A DNA stretch of 64,000 nt from an uncultured Lachnospiraceae bacterium. GTDB taxonomy: Bacteria; Bacillota; Clostridia; Lachnospirales; Lachnospiraceae. Positions 1 to 8,388 of the stretch are shown here, in pieces. Both the position numbers and the translations under genes were made by a program. The DNA lies in contig CAJUSK010000010.1 of the NCBI GenBank assembly GCA_910589075.1, positions 185,707 through 249,706 of the forward strand. Direction: 5' to 3'. The notes beneath the pieces are model-generated. The model saw nothing but the letters and a program-made list of their open reading frames with translations, had not been told where the DNA came from and ran no database searches. Within the stretch, counting starts at the first letter, position 1. Every line of letters begins with the position of its first letter.

Positions 1-647
1 ACAGATCCATATCTTCCTGTAACAGACGGATACCTTCCAGCCGTTCTTTCGTAACATACTGATTTTTCCTGCCGGCGATATATAAAATCCTCTTACCGCA
101 ATTTTCCTCTATGGTTTTCCTTGCCACATCATACTGAGCTTTCCTCTGGTCAATCCACACCGAAGAGGTGTCCTCATTTACGATGGGCGCATCCACCACC
201 ACAATCTTAAAACAGCCGGAAGCAATCAGTTCATGCAGCACCTCTGACTCTCTGTTCAGTCCGTAGATGACAATTCCGGTAATGCTCTGGGACTGGAAAT
301 AGCCGATGATCTCTTCCACACTCTTGCCTCTGAGCATGGAAAAGAAAACGGTGATCACATCCAGATTCAATTCCATGGCCCTGTTGATGGCGCCGGACAA
401 ATACTGCATATCAATTTCGTCAATCGCCTGCGTTCCCGTATTCAGATCCAGCAGCAGAGCCACCCGGCCCGCCTGTTTGGAAGACAGCGCCGCCGCCACC
501 GCATTGGGAACAAAATTCAGTTCCTGAATGGCCTTGTTGACTTTTTCTCTTGTTTCCATACTGACATTGGGATAGTGATTCAATACTTTTGAAACGGTGG
601 AAATTGCTACCCCTGCATGTCTTGCCACATCTTTGATTGAAACCATA
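1..647 (-). CDS. LacI/GalR-family transcriptional regulator, partial (C-terminus beyond window)
   Basis: The reading frame opens at an ATG at 647 with an AGGA motif upstream and runs off the left edge of the window, so only about 215 N-terminal residues are present. The protein begins MVSIKDVARHAGVAISTVSK, the classical LacI helix-turn-helix, followed by the hinge (PNAVAAALSS) and the first part of a periplasmic-binding-like effector domain. It should bind DNA as a dimer and respond to a sugar or sugar phosphate. The regulated genes are not visible. It is a different paralogue from the ribose regulator at 27793-28788. Family assignment is certain; the ligand is unknown. Confidence 0.9.
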
Positions 648-724
648 ATCACTTTCCTGTAAAACAAATGTATGCTTCGCATCCTTTTTATCATGCAAAA
701 TGACGAAGCCATTTCTTATACGAT

Positions 725-754
725 AAAAAGGGGATGACTCTGAGAATCATCCCC
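725..754 (-). terminator. Rho-independent terminator after pfp
   Basis: On the minus strand an 8-bp stem (GGGGATGA/TCATCCCC) with a 9-nt loop is followed directly by five T residues. It lies 18 bases beyond the stop codon of the phosphofructokinase gene and separates it from the LacI gene. Confidence 0.85.
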
Positions 755-771
755 TCCATATTAAGACTGAA

Positions 772-2001
772 TTATTTGCGTACCAGATGTCTCGGTGTTC
801 CGTTTACAAACAAAGGCTGTAATTCGCCCATAATAAGCGGTCTTGCATATTTCTCATAATTATCGTTCAGACCACAGCCGTCTTCGGTAATCCACTCATC
901 CGGAACCGTTCTCTCTACATTGGCAATCGCATGAATGTCATACACGCTTGTACCACACTGATACGGGTCATTGCCATTCCGATCCAGTGTGATCATCATA
1001 CCGGTCTTGCCCTCTTCTGCTGCCAGCAGTGCATCATAGCCTACCTGGAATGCTTCGTTAATATCTGTCAGAGAAGCCAGGTGGGTTGCCGCACGCTGCA
1101 ATGTGGAGAATTCAATGGCTCTGGTCTTGAGCCCTGTCTCCGCTGCAATTTCCTGTGCCAGATAAGCAGCCGTGCCGGACATCTGTTTGTGTCCAAACGC
1201 ATCCACTGCCACATCTGCATTCACAAGCTCACATACATAACGGCCGTCTGCAACCTTGATACCTTCGGAAACAACCATGACTACGGAAGACTTCCTTGCG
1301 GCCAGGTCTTTTACCTTTGCCATAAACGCATCCATATCAAATGTCCGCTCCGGCAGATAAATAGCGTCCACACCCTCGCAGTCCACATCTTTGGCCAATG
1401 CTGCCGCCGCTGCCAGCCAGCCGGCATTCCGCCCCATGATCTCCACAATCAGTATGGTGGGTTTCTCAACGCCAAAAGAAGAATTGTCACGGATAACTTC
1501 TTTCAAAGAGGTTGCAATGTATTTTGCTGCGGAACCATATCCGGGACAGTGATCCGTAATCGGAAGATCGTTGTCAATGGTTTTCGGTACACCCATGAAA
1601 CGCTGAGGCTTATTGTGCGCCGCTGCATAGTCGGACAACATCTTTACCGTATCCATAGAGTCGTTGCCACCCGCATAGAACAGGCATTCAATATCATGTT
1701 TTTCCATGATCTCAAATACTTTTTCGTATACTTCTTCGTTTCCTTCGATCTTGGGCATTTTGAATCTGCATGAACCCAAAAATGCGGAAGGTGTTCTCTT
1801 CAACAGCTCCACGCCGGTTTCATTATCCAGATACTCGTCCAGGTCGCACAGATTATCTGCCAGAAATCCCTGGATACCGTGTACCATACCATAAACTTTC
1901 TTAACGCCGATCTTTTTTGCTGCTGCATATACGCCTGCAACGGAAGAATTGATAACTGCGGTAGGCCCGCCGGACTGTCCAACTACAATATTTCCTTTCA
2001 T
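772..2001 (-). CDS. pfp: 6-phosphofructokinase, PPi-dependent type
   Basis: The 409-residue protein is a complete phosphofructokinase: a GGPTAVIN phosphate-binding loop near residue 11, GGNDS at 111-115 and PKTIDND at 139-145. ATP-dependent enzymes normally have GGDGS and a Gly before TIDND. The Asp in GGNDS and the Lys in PKTIDND are the features that block ATP and favour pyrophosphate, so the likely reaction is fructose 6-phosphate + PPi to fructose 1,6-bisphosphate + Pi in glycolysis. It is monocistronic, with its own promoter (2088-2116) and terminator (725-754). The donor is inferred from motifs; the family is certain. Confidence 0.93.
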   Translation of the reverse strand: MKGNIVVGQSGGPTAVINSSVAGVYAAAKKIGVKKVYGMVHGIQGFLADNLCDLDEYLDNETGVELLKRTPSAFLGSCRFKMPKIEGNEEVYEKVFEIMEKHDIECLFYAGGNDSMDTVKMLSDYAAAHNKPQRFMGVPKTIDNDLPITDHCPGYGSAAKYIATSLKEVIRDNSSFGVEKPTILIVEIMGRNAGWLAAAAALAKDVDCEGVDAIYLPERTFDMDAFMAKVKDLAARKSSVVMVVSEGIKVADGRYVCELVNADVAVDAFGHKQMSGTAAYLAQEIAAETGLKTRAIEFSTLQRAATHLASLTDINEAFQVGYDALLAAEEGKTGMMITLDRNGNDPYQCGTSVYDIHAIANVERTVPDEWITEDGCGLNDNYEKYARPLIMGELQPLFVNGTPRHLVRK

Positions 2002-2087
2002 GACTCTTTCTCCTTTTGCTGATTTCGATGATATTTACATATTTATACATGCCCCGGTCCTAAAGGGCCGGTTCTGCATTCCCCACG

Positions 2088-2116
2088 ATTATACCAGAAA
2101 AAAAAAGGCAATACAA
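2088..2116 (-). promoter_or_regulatory. Sigma-A type promoter of pfp
   Basis: On the minus strand TTGTAT (2111-2116) and TATAAT (2088-2093) are separated by 17 bases, about 85 bases before the pfp start codon. The spacer is very T-rich. Confidence 0.75.
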
Positions 2117-2145
2117 GGGCATGCATCCAAAATCAGCCATAAGTT

Positions 2146-3069
2146 TTACCGCAATATAGATGCCGCCATACGGTGATAGGTATGCCGGACGCCCCGGATA
2201 GCTACCGAATACGCCTGTATATTCTCCGGCAGGGCCATTCCCTCATAACCGGCATCCCCCAGATGGTGTATATCGGTTCCCGTCATCTTACACATCAGCG
2301 CAAGCCGGCGGATGGTATCCGTGTCTGCGCCTTCCTGAGACGTGCCGATTGCCGTAATGGTCAGCGCCCCCAGACTGTGGGCATAGGACACCAGGTCCCG
2401 CACATATTCAAGCGTTATCCCCGGCACACTGCCCGGTGCGGGGAAGAGGAGGATATCCGCGCCTGCTTCCCGGAACCGACGCACATCTTCCCTGGTAACA
2501 ATATTTTCTGCCGCTTCCTCCAAAATGCCGGCCGCATGCATTTTCCCTGCTGCCAGTATCATTTTATCGCCCAGATGTTCCTTATACAGACGTAAGGTCC
2601 GCTCTATGGCTTCATTGCTTACCCCCATACCCGGATTACCCGTCAGCAGAATCATATCCACGCCCATTTCACAGGCTCTCTGTGCATTTTCCAGCGTTGC
2701 CTTCCTGCCTTCCGACATATGCCACAGAGGATCTGTTTCATCCGTTCCCTTGTCCTCCACCGGTTCCAGGTTAATCCCCACCGGACGGCCCGTCAGACGC
2801 TTGAGCGTCTTCACAGCGTCAAAAGGCGCCTCTTTGGGAAGTCCCTCAATAACAGGATTTTTTACATCAAATATATTGAGCAGCAAAATATCCGCCCCCA
2901 TTACCGACGCAAATTCCGCGTTGGTCACGTCCCCCAGCATGGGACGGATGGTGCCGATTGTCTCACATGCAATCACCCGTCCTTCGCTTTTTGCGATGGA
3001 TTCCAGCAAATCGCCTTTTGTAAACCTTGCAAAATCCGAAGCAAAACCATCCAACATTCTCTTAGCCAT
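2146..3069 (-). CDS. TIM-barrel-like protein of unknown function (DUF7916-like)
   Basis: About 307 residues from the ATG at 3069, chosen because an AGGTG motif lies just upstream and the extra upstream codons look non-coding. Alternating hydrophobic strands and glycine-rich turns (TGRPVGINLEP, MILLTGNPGMG, ADILLFPAPGSVPG, LGALTITAIGTSQEG) suggest a TIM barrel resembling PEP phosphonomutase-like or phosphosugar-metabolising barrels. I recall related proteins being labelled hydrolase or DUF7916; no catalytic motif confirms a reaction. It lies downstream of a MATE exporter gene with a 108-base gap and may be co-transcribed with it. Substrate unknown. Confidence 0.7.
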   Translation of the reverse strand: MAKRMLDGFASDFARFTKGDLLESIAKSEGRVIACETIGTIRPMLGDVTNAEFASVMGADILLLNIFDVKNPVIEGLPKEAPFDAVKTLKRLTGRPVGINLEPVEDKGTDETDPLWHMSEGRKATLENAQRACEMGVDMILLTGNPGMGVSNEAIERTLRLYKEHLGDKMILAAGKMHAAGILEEAAENIVTREDVRRFREAGADILLFPAPGSVPGITLEYVRDLVSYAHSLGALTITAIGTSQEGADTDTIRRLALMCKMTGTDIHHLGDAGYEGMALPENIQAYSVAIRGVRHTYHRMAASILR

Positions 3070-3177
3070 TTTACACCTGTTTTCCTTTCCCGCCACAATC
3101 CTGTGCGCACCTGTTTTCCTGACCCTTTTGTTATAGTGTTCCACCATGCCTGTATACTATACACCCGCAAGCCACAC

Positions 3178-4509
3178 TCACATATAATGATACCGGCCTC
3201 GTTCTCTGATAAAAAACAGGACCGTTATCAGCATGGCCAACACTTCTGCAACCACAATCGCCAGCCAGATACCATCCAGTCCCCATATCAGGGGAAGCAG
3301 ACAGACTGCTGCAACCTGAAACAACAGTGTCCGCAAAAATGAGATGACAGCGGAGACTGCTCCGTTATTCAGCGCCGTAAAAAATGCCGAAGCCCATATA
3401 TTGATCCCCATCAGCACAAACGCCATGGCATATATCCGAAATCCGCGACAGGTCATGGCAAACAACGCCGCATCATAACCGGCAAATACCCCCACCAGGG
3501 GCTTATGAAACCCCACCGCCAGCAAAGTCATTCCAATACCTGCAATTCCCATCAGCATGAGGCTTTTCTGAAACAGATTTTTCAGTTCCGGCTGATTGCC
3601 TGCACCATAATGATAACTCACAACCGGTGCCGCGCCAATGGTATAACCGATAAAAATTGCCTGAAATACAAAATTAACATACATAATAATGCCATACGCA
3701 GCAATTCCGTCCTCCCCTGCCAACCGCATAAGCTGAAAATTATACAGAATGCTGACCACGGACATGGAAAGATTGGACACCATCTCAGACGATCCGTTGG
3801 CACAGGCAAGCAGAAAAACCCGTTTTTCAAACTTTGTCTTCGTAAACCGCAGAAGGCTGTCATTTTTCCCTGCAAAATAAAACACAGGCACAATACCGCC
3901 CACCACCTGTCCCATGGCCGTGGCGATGGCTGCTCCTGCAACGCCCCAGTGGAACTGTGCTATAAACAGATAATCCAGGAACATATTGGTCAAACCGGAA
4001 GCAACCGACATTTTAAGACTCAGCCCCGGTTTTTCCGCCGCCACAAAAAAGTTCTGAAACATGTTCTGTAATATAAACGCCGGTTCCGCCACAAAGAGAA
4101 TCCGCCCATACACAATGCAATGTTCCAGCAATTCCCCTTCGGCGCCCAGTGCAGACGCGATTTCCGGTGTAAAAATAAACCCGGCTATGGACAGCAGGAT
4201 ACCCCCGACCGTCGCTGAACAGATCAGCATGGAAAAGTACCGGTTTGCCAAATCCCTCTTCCCTTCACCCAGTTTTATAGATACAACGGCGCTCCCGCCT
4301 GTGCCGATCATAAACCCGATGGTTCCGATTCCCATTAAGATGGGTATAATCAAATTCACTGCCGCAAAAGGGGTCTTACCCACATAATTGGATACAAAAA
4401 AACCGTCCACGATACCATAAAAAGATGTACAGACCATCATTAAAACGGGAGAAACCACAAAACGAAGCAGACGCCTGTAGGTAAAGTGATCTGATAGCTG
4501 TATTCTCAT
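3178..4509 (-). CDS. MATE family multidrug/toxin efflux transporter
   Basis: About 443 residues with twelve predicted membrane segments in two homologous halves, as in MATE (NorM/DinF) cation-coupled exporters. The N-terminal half has PVLMMVCTSFYGIVDGFFVS and the GTGGSAVVS turn typical of the family. I chose the ATG at 4509, not the upstream TTG, because a perfect AGGAGG (4519-4524) sits 9 bases before it. The MarR regulator gene lies immediately upstream on the same strand with a 29-base gap, so the pair probably forms one regulated operon. Substrate unknown; a role in drug or metabolite export is inferred from the family. Confidence 0.92.
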   Translation of the reverse strand: MRIQLSDHFTYRRLLRFVVSPVLMMVCTSFYGIVDGFFVSNYVGKTPFAAVNLIIPILMGIGTIGFMIGTGGSAVVSIKLGEGKRDLANRYFSMLICSATVGGILLSIAGFIFTPEIASALGAEGELLEHCIVYGRILFVAEPAFILQNMFQNFFVAAEKPGLSLKMSVASGLTNMFLDYLFIAQFHWGVAGAAIATAMGQVVGGIVPVFYFAGKNDSLLRFTKTKFEKRVFLLACANGSSEMVSNLSMSVVSILYNFQLMRLAGEDGIAAYGIIMYVNFVFQAIFIGYTIGAAPVVSYHYGAGNQPELKNLFQKSLMLMGIAGIGMTLLAVGFHKPLVGVFAGYDAALFAMTCRGFRIYAMAFVLMGINIWASAFFTALNNGAVSAVISFLRTLLFQVAAVCLLPLIWGLDGIWLAIVVAEVLAMLITVLFFIRERGRYHYM

Positions 4510-4538
4510 ACGCTGTTTCCTCCTCAATCATTTTACGT

Positions 4539-5027
4539 TCATTCTGTTTGAATATGTTCCGGTTTGGACGTCAGACCCTGTGCCGGTGCCTGAAACCGAT
4601 CCACCTTCTCACGGAACAACCGTACATATTTTTTCGTCAGATCCAGAAGCGCCCTGCTCTCCTCCGGCGCCATCTCAGCAAACACACTGTTTTCCAGTTC
4701 CATCACCGGCAAAATCTTTTCCTCCGCCAGCTTCTGTCCTGCCGGTGTCAGATACAGCTTCCGGTCCCTGCCCTGCCCTTTCTCCAAAGATATAAATCCC
4801 CTGGCCTCCAGGGTTTTAATGGCCGAGTGGACGGTCTGCTTACTGATAAAGTAAAAATCAGCAATCTCCTTCTGCAGACATCCGCCGCCGCATTCCACAA
4901 TCGCATATAAAATAATAAAGGCGCTGTCAGATAATTCCAGCTTGAGGGAAATCTCATGGTAGATTCTGTCAAATTCCCTGTAAATGCTGTTAAATTCCTC
5001 CAGTTCACGTCCCGGCTTCACTTCCAT
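4539..5027 (-). CDS. MarR family transcriptional regulator
   Basis: About 162 residues from the ATG at 5027, which has AGGAG 10 bases upstream. It shows the MarR winged helix-turn-helix: helix-strand LQKEIADFYFISKQTVHSAIKTLEARGFISL followed by the basic wing EKGQGRDRKLYLTPAG, with dimerisation helices at both ends. Such proteins usually repress a neighbouring exporter and are released by small aromatic ligands. It precedes the MATE exporter on the same strand. The promoter contains a palindrome (5075-5090) that overlaps the -10 hexamer, fitting autoregulation. Confidence 0.9.
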   Translation of the reverse strand: MEVKPGRELEEFNSIYREFDRIYHEISLKLELSDSAFIILYAIVECGGGCLQKEIADFYFISKQTVHSAIKTLEARGFISLEKGQGRDRKLYLTPAGQKLAEEKILPVMELENSVFAEMAPEESRALLDLTKKYVRLFREKVDRFQAPAQGLTSKPEHIQTE

Positions 5028-5069
5028 AATAGAGCAACTCCTTTTCTTTACATCGTTCACAGTACCAGG

Positions 5070-5098
5070 ATTATAGTCCGATTTCGTACTAAAGTCAA
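5070..5098 (-). promoter_or_regulatory. Promoter of the marR-MATE operon with overlapping palindromic operator candidate
   Basis: On the minus strand TTGACT (5093-5098) and TATAAT (5070-5075) are 17 bases apart. The spacer contains the palindrome AGTACG-AAAT-CGGACT (5075-5090), a plausible MarR dimer site placed to block RNA polymerase. Confidence 0.75.
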
Positions 5099-5099
5099 G

Positions 5100-5134
5100 C
5101 AAAAAAAATAGAAAGTACGTTTTGCGGACTTTCT
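5100..5134 (-). repeat. Degenerate copy of the ~40-bp palindromic repeat, with T-tract (possible terminator)
   Basis: The sequence 5107-5134 matches the left arm and core of the palindromic family found throughout the window (AATAGAAAG...CTTTCT), but the right arm is truncated. On the minus strand the hairpin is followed by TATTTTTTTT, so it may end transcription coming from tRNA-Leu. Confidence 0.6.
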
Positions 5135-5135
5135 C

Positions 5136-5211
5136 AGACTGTCAAAGACCCCCTGCTATGCAGCAGCACAGCAGGGGTTCTTTGACAGTCTGGAACGCCT
5201 GAATCAGGCGT
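5136..5211. terminator. Two consecutive hairpins: 22-bp stem-loop and 9-bp stem-loop
   Basis: The first hairpin pairs 5136-5157 with 5170-5191 (22 bp, one mismatch, 12-nt loop). The second (5193-5211) is AACGCCTGA/TCAGGCGTT with a one-base loop, followed on the plus strand by CTTTTTAT. It could terminate transcripts in either direction or be the 3' end of a small RNA. No plus-strand promoter is convincing. Confidence 0.6.
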
Positions 5212-5219
5212 TCTTTTTA

Positions 5220-5299
5220 TGCGGTTAACAGGACTTGAACCTGCACGGTCTCCCACCAGAACCTAAATCTGGCGCGTCTGCCAATTCCGCCATAACCGC
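5220..5299 (-). tRNA. tRNA-Leu (anticodon TAG)
   Basis: Acceptor stem GCGGTTA/TAACCGC with discriminator A. Anticodon stem CCAGA/TCTGG encloses TTTAGGT, giving anticodon TAG. The variable arm is extended, as expected for class II leucine tRNA, and the T-loop has GTTCAAGTCC. CCA is not encoded. Confidence 0.95.
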
Positions 5300-5325
5300 T
5301 TACAGGTGTCCAATGACACCGTTTC

Positions 5326-5355
5326 ATTATATATAAAGAGCCGCGCTTTTGTCAA
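5326..5355 (-). promoter_or_regulatory. Promoter of tRNA-Leu
   Basis: On the minus strand TTGACA (5350-5355) and TATAAT (5326-5331), both perfect consensus, are 18 bases apart and about 27 bases before the mature tRNA. Confidence 0.85.
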
Positions 5356-5369
5356 GATACAACAAAAGA

Positions 5370-6731
5370 CTAATGCAGCAGGGAGATGATCTTTTTGTAA
5401 ATCCGAAACAGGAAGATGGTTGATATAATCAGAGAAGCCATCTCTGCAATCGGGAAAGACCACCAGACATAATTTACATTCCCCAGACGGGACAAGAGAT
5501 ACGCCACAGGAAGCAATACAAAAAGCTGCCTTGCAATGGATACCATCAGACTGTACATGCCATTTCCCAACGCCTGAAACACGCTGCCGCACACAATACA
5601 ATAACCGGCCACAATAAAGCTGACACTGATAGCACGCAAAGCCGGGACGCCAATCTGTAACATCGTATCCGAAGCCTCAAACATCGTAAGCAGATCGGCG
5701 GGAAACATCTGAAATATCAGTGTGCCCACCGCCATAATGGACACCGCATAGAAAATACTGTACCGGATTGTCTGTACAACCCGCTGCCTGTTATCGGCTC
5801 CATAATTATAGGCAATAATGGGAATCATGCCATTATTCAGCCCGAACACCGGCATAAAAATAAAACTCTGCAATTTAAAATAAACACCGAATACGGCAGT
5901 TGCCGTAGAAGTAAATGCCATCAGAATCAGATTCATGCCATAGGTCATAACAGATGCGATGGATTGCATAATAATGGACGGAAAGCCTACCTTATAAATC
6001 TGGCCGATGGTTCTGCCATCCGGACTAAATCCCTTCATCTGCAGCCTGACTTCCTTATTTACTTTCTGGTTAATGATTACGGCAAGGACGGCAGCAATGA
6101 TCTGTCCCGTCACCGTGGCTGCCGCCGCACCTGCAGCCTCCATCCTGGGAAATCCAAACAGGCCGAAGATCAGTATCGGATCCAGCAATATATTAATGAT
6201 GGCGCCTGTGCCCTGAATAATCATTGTATAAAAGGTTCTGCCTGTTGACTGTAAAAGCCGCTCCATCGTCACCTGCAAAAACACGCCGAAGGAACAGCAG
6301 CAGCATATTCTTGTGTACCAGATTCCGTAATCAATAATCTGTACATCGGCCGTCTGACTTCGGTAAAATACACCCACACCGAAAATACCGATGAACAGCA
6401 TCACCATATAGCTGACCGCTGACAGAAATACGGCATTGTTCGCCACACGGTTTACCTTTTCAAAATTTTTCTCTCCCAGCGATTTGGAAAGCAATGCATT
6501 GATCCCTACCCCGGTACCCACTGCAACCGCAATCATCAGATTTTGAACCGGGAATGCCAGTGATACAGCCGTCAGTGCATTTTCATTCACCTTTGCCACA
6601 AACACACTGTCCACTACATTATAGAGCGCCTGCACCAACATGGATATCATCATTGGCAATGACATACTGATCAAAAGTTTGTTCACTGGCATAACGCCCA
6701 TTTTGTTTTCTGCTACTTTTCTCTCTTCCAT
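5370..6731 (-). CDS. MATE family efflux transporter
   Basis: 453 residues with about twelve transmembrane segments and MATE hallmarks: PMMISMLVQALYNVVDSVFVAK in the first segment and a GVGINALLSKSLGE loop typical of the family. The internal two-fold repeat is visible (second half begins around FPSIIMQSIASVM). The ATG at 6731 follows GGAAGG by 9 bases. It lies just downstream of a small DUF6472-like gene, and its 3' end faces the tRNA-Leu promoter. It is only distantly similar to the MATE protein at 3178-4509. Substrate unknown. Confidence 0.92.
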   Translation of the reverse strand: MEERKVAENKMGVMPVNKLLISMSLPMMISMLVQALYNVVDSVFVAKVNENALTAVSLAFPVQNLMIAVAVGTGVGINALLSKSLGEKNFEKVNRVANNAVFLSAVSYMVMLFIGIFGVGVFYRSQTADVQIIDYGIWYTRICCCCSFGVFLQVTMERLLQSTGRTFYTMIIQGTGAIINILLDPILIFGLFGFPRMEAAGAAAATVTGQIIAAVLAVIINQKVNKEVRLQMKGFSPDGRTIGQIYKVGFPSIIMQSIASVMTYGMNLILMAFTSTATAVFGVYFKLQSFIFMPVFGLNNGMIPIIAYNYGADNRQRVVQTIRYSIFYAVSIMAVGTLIFQMFPADLLTMFEASDTMLQIGVPALRAISVSFIVAGYCIVCGSVFQALGNGMYSLMVSIARQLFVLLPVAYLLSRLGNVNYVWWSFPIAEMASLIISTIFLFRIYKKIISLLH

Positions 6732-6745
6732 CTGTACTGTCCTTC

Positions 6746-6937
6746 CTATATCTGTTTTCTCACAATTGTATACTCATCCCCAAACCGATAATATGGACAG
6801 GCATACCGCCTGTCCTGAAGAAAATGTGCCATTTCGTCTTCATCCAAATCCATCTGACACATAAAATACTCATACTCCTCATCATATACATAATACAGAC
6901 AGCTTTCACAGCCGCTCTGTGCGTTTTTTCTGTTCAT
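6746..6937 (-). CDS. Small cysteine-containing protein (DUF6472-like)
   Basis: 63 residues starting MNRKNAQSGCESCLYYVYDE. The start at 6937 was chosen because it follows AAGGTG by 10 bases and lies four bases after the stop of the preceding gene. Four cysteines (C..C near the N-terminus, one in FMCQMD, one in YACPYYRF) in an acidic background suggest a metal site. The pattern (two N-terminal Cys, then a Cys in the acidic stretch, then CPYYRFGDEYTIVRKQ at the end) matches what I recall of DUF6472, found in Lachnospiraceae. Function unknown. It is translationally coupled to the 6942-7514 gene. Confidence 0.8.
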   Translation of the reverse strand: MNRKNAQSGCESCLYYVYDEEYEYFMCQMDLDEDEMAHFLQDRRYACPYYRFGDEYTIVRKQI

Positions 6938-6941
6938 ATCT

Positions 6942-7514
6942 TTACACACCTTCCACAATCTCACCCGTCCTCAGGAAATAATATTTACACCCAATTTCCG
7001 GCCGCAGAATCAGTTTTCTGCCAATCTCCCGCATCCGGCTGTTCAGCCGGTGATACATCATTCTGTTTTCCCAGGGGATTCCTGCGATATACGCCTGTTC
7101 CCGCCGGTTCAGACAGTCCAGCCCCCGCAGAATCCCTCCCACGTCCCGGGCCATCCCAAACGGACAGGATATATACACCTGATCCGCCCCGTTTTCCTCT
7201 GTTTTTGCATACAGGTACTGATATAGCTTCTTCCTGTCCAAAATCTTCAGGCGAATCACACGCACTCCCGCACTGTTTGCCCCTTCATACCACTTTTCCA
7301 TCTCCGGAAGTGACCGCAGCAGCAATCCGGATTCCAGCATATAACGGTACGCACTGTTTTGCACCTTCTGCCTTGGAGCCGGATAGGAAAGCGACTGCAT
7401 CATCTGATCCAGCGAATAGCCCAGATCAACCAGATGCCGGATCGCCCCACCCCCTGCCACATCAAATACAAAATCGGACAGCGCTTCTTCAAAATATTTC
7501 TGCCGTTTCTCCAT
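6942..7514 (-). CDS. Conserved hypothetical protein
   Basis: 190 residues from the ATG at 7514, with GGAG upstream; a GTG nine bases earlier is the alternative. It is a soluble basic protein without signal peptide or membrane segment. The N-terminal half (VAGGGAIRHLVDLGYSLDQM) looks helical, and the C-terminal half has GADQVYISCPFGMARD and a C-terminal LRTGEIVEG. No known motif was recognised. It precedes the DUF6472-like gene by 4 bases and probably acts with it. Its upstream neighbour is the tRNA cluster. Confidence 0.75.
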   Translation of the reverse strand: MEKRQKYFEEALSDFVFDVAGGGAIRHLVDLGYSLDQMMQSLSYPAPRQKVQNSAYRYMLESGLLLRSLPEMEKWYEGANSAGVRVIRLKILDRKKLYQYLYAKTEENGADQVYISCPFGMARDVGGILRGLDCLNRREQAYIAGIPWENRMMYHRLNSRMREIGRKLILRPEIGCKYYFLRTGEIVEGV

Positions 7515-7598
7515 ACCCCTCACTCCACTTACAATCCCTTACACACTCTGTATGCCTGAAACCTGTCTGGTCGTTTAAACAACCTATGAAAAAGCATA

Positions 7599-7638
7599 TA
7601 AAAAACAGGCTTTTTACAGAATATCTACAAAAAACCTG
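7599..7638 (-). terminator. Terminator of the tRNA operon
   Basis: On the minus strand CAGGTTTTTT pairs with AAAAAGCCTG (10 bp including one G-U), followed by TTTTTTAT. It lies 9 bases after tRNA-Lys. Confidence 0.75.
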
Positions 7639-7646
7639 TCAATCCA

Positions 7647-7719
7647 TGAGACACGGGGGGCTCGAACCCCCGACAACTTGATTAAAAGTCAAGTGCTCTA
7701 CCACCTGAGCTAGTGTCCC
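7647..7719 (-). tRNA. tRNA-Lys (anticodon TTT)
   Basis: Acceptor GGGACAC/GTGTCTC, anticodon stem CTTGA/TCAAG with loop CTTTTAA giving TTT, and T-arm GGGGGTTCGAGCCCCC. Last gene of a four-tRNA operon. Confidence 0.95.
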
Positions 7720-7737
7720 ATATTCATAATACAGCAA

Positions 7738-7809
7738 CTGGGCTAGCTGGATTCGAACCAGCGAATGCAGGAGTCAAAGTCCTGTGCCTTACCGCTTGGC
7801 GATAGCCCA
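7738..7809 (-). tRNA. tRNA-Gln (anticodon TTG)
   Basis: Acceptor TGGGCTA/TAGCCCA, anticodon stem CAGGA/TCCTG with loop CTTTGAC giving TTG. Its presence fits a GatCAB-containing organism in which Gln-tRNA may be made by transamidation. Confidence 0.95.
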
Positions 7810-7834
7810 TTACGACAATACACTCCTGTATAAA

Positions 7835-7908
7835 GGTGGATAAAGGGATTCGAACCCTTGGCCTCCAGAGCCACAATCTGGCGCGCTAACCAACTGCGCT
7901 ATACCCAC
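7835..7908 (-). tRNA. tRNA-His (anticodon GTG)
   Basis: Acceptor GTGGGTA/TATCCAC with a G at position -1 (7909), anticodon stem CCAGA/TCTGG enclosing TTGTGGC, anticodon GTG. Confidence 0.95.
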
Positions 7909-7946
7909 CATAAAGAATATCCGTCAGATAGCCGGTATTCTCTGCA

Positions 7947-8020
<74 letters not shown>

Positions 8021-8059
8021 ACACCTGCCAGAAATATGTACTTGTCCGGCACGGGTTTT

Positions 8060-8088
8060 ATATTATCATAACTATTGGATGTTGTCAA
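8060..8088 (-). promoter_or_regulatory. Promoter of the Arg-His-Gln-Lys tRNA operon
   Basis: On the minus strand TTGACA (8083-8088) and TAATAT (8060-8065) are 17 bases apart, 40 bases before tRNA-Arg. Confidence 0.8.
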
Positions 8089-8106
8089 TCTGATTTTGAC
8101 TTTTTT

Positions 8107-8388
8107 CTATATTTTTAGCAAATTGATTTCTTTCAGTAATGCAGCGCAATCTTTAAACCCCTGCATATAAGCCAGTTCGCTGTAACGTGCATTGTTCTCA
8201 TTGTTTGCGCTCAACAGCCGGTCCATTGCCAGACGCACTTCTTTCGACAGTCCCAGTTGGGATACCTGCTGTGTCAGGCGCGCAATTTCATCCTGCCCTT
8301 TTTGATACTGTGCATCGTCAGATATATAATCCTCCAGACGTTCGGCCGTCATATATTTTGTAATTATGTTCAATATACTGTCTTCCAT
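8107..8388 (-). CDS. Small helical protein (DUF6809-like)
   Basis: 93 residues, predicted almost entirely helical, with a central segment rich in Gln/Leu (ARLTQQVSQLGLSKEV) that could form a coiled coil and a conserved-looking end YMQGFKDCAALLKEI. The ATG at 8388 follows AGGAG by about 8 bases. The C-terminal GFK..A.L..E pattern resembles DUF6809 proteins of Firmicutes, but I am not certain. It stands alone just upstream of the tRNA operon promoter. Function unknown. Confidence 0.65.
   Translation of the reverse strand: MEDSILNIITKYMTAERLEDYISDDAQYQKGQDEIARLTQQVSQLGLSKEVRLAMDRLLSANNENNARYSELAYMQGFKDCAALLKEINLLKI

Noticed and set aside
931..1773. Long plus-strand frame opposite the phosphofructokinase gene
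   Set aside because: Antisense shadow of a clearly coding gene; Cys/His-rich composition is typical of such shadows.
5114..5130. Second MarR operator candidate AGTACG-N5-CGGACT upstream of marR
   Set aside because: It has the same half-sites as the promoter palindrome, but it is part of a degenerate copy of the palindromic repeat family, which explains it without invoking MarR.
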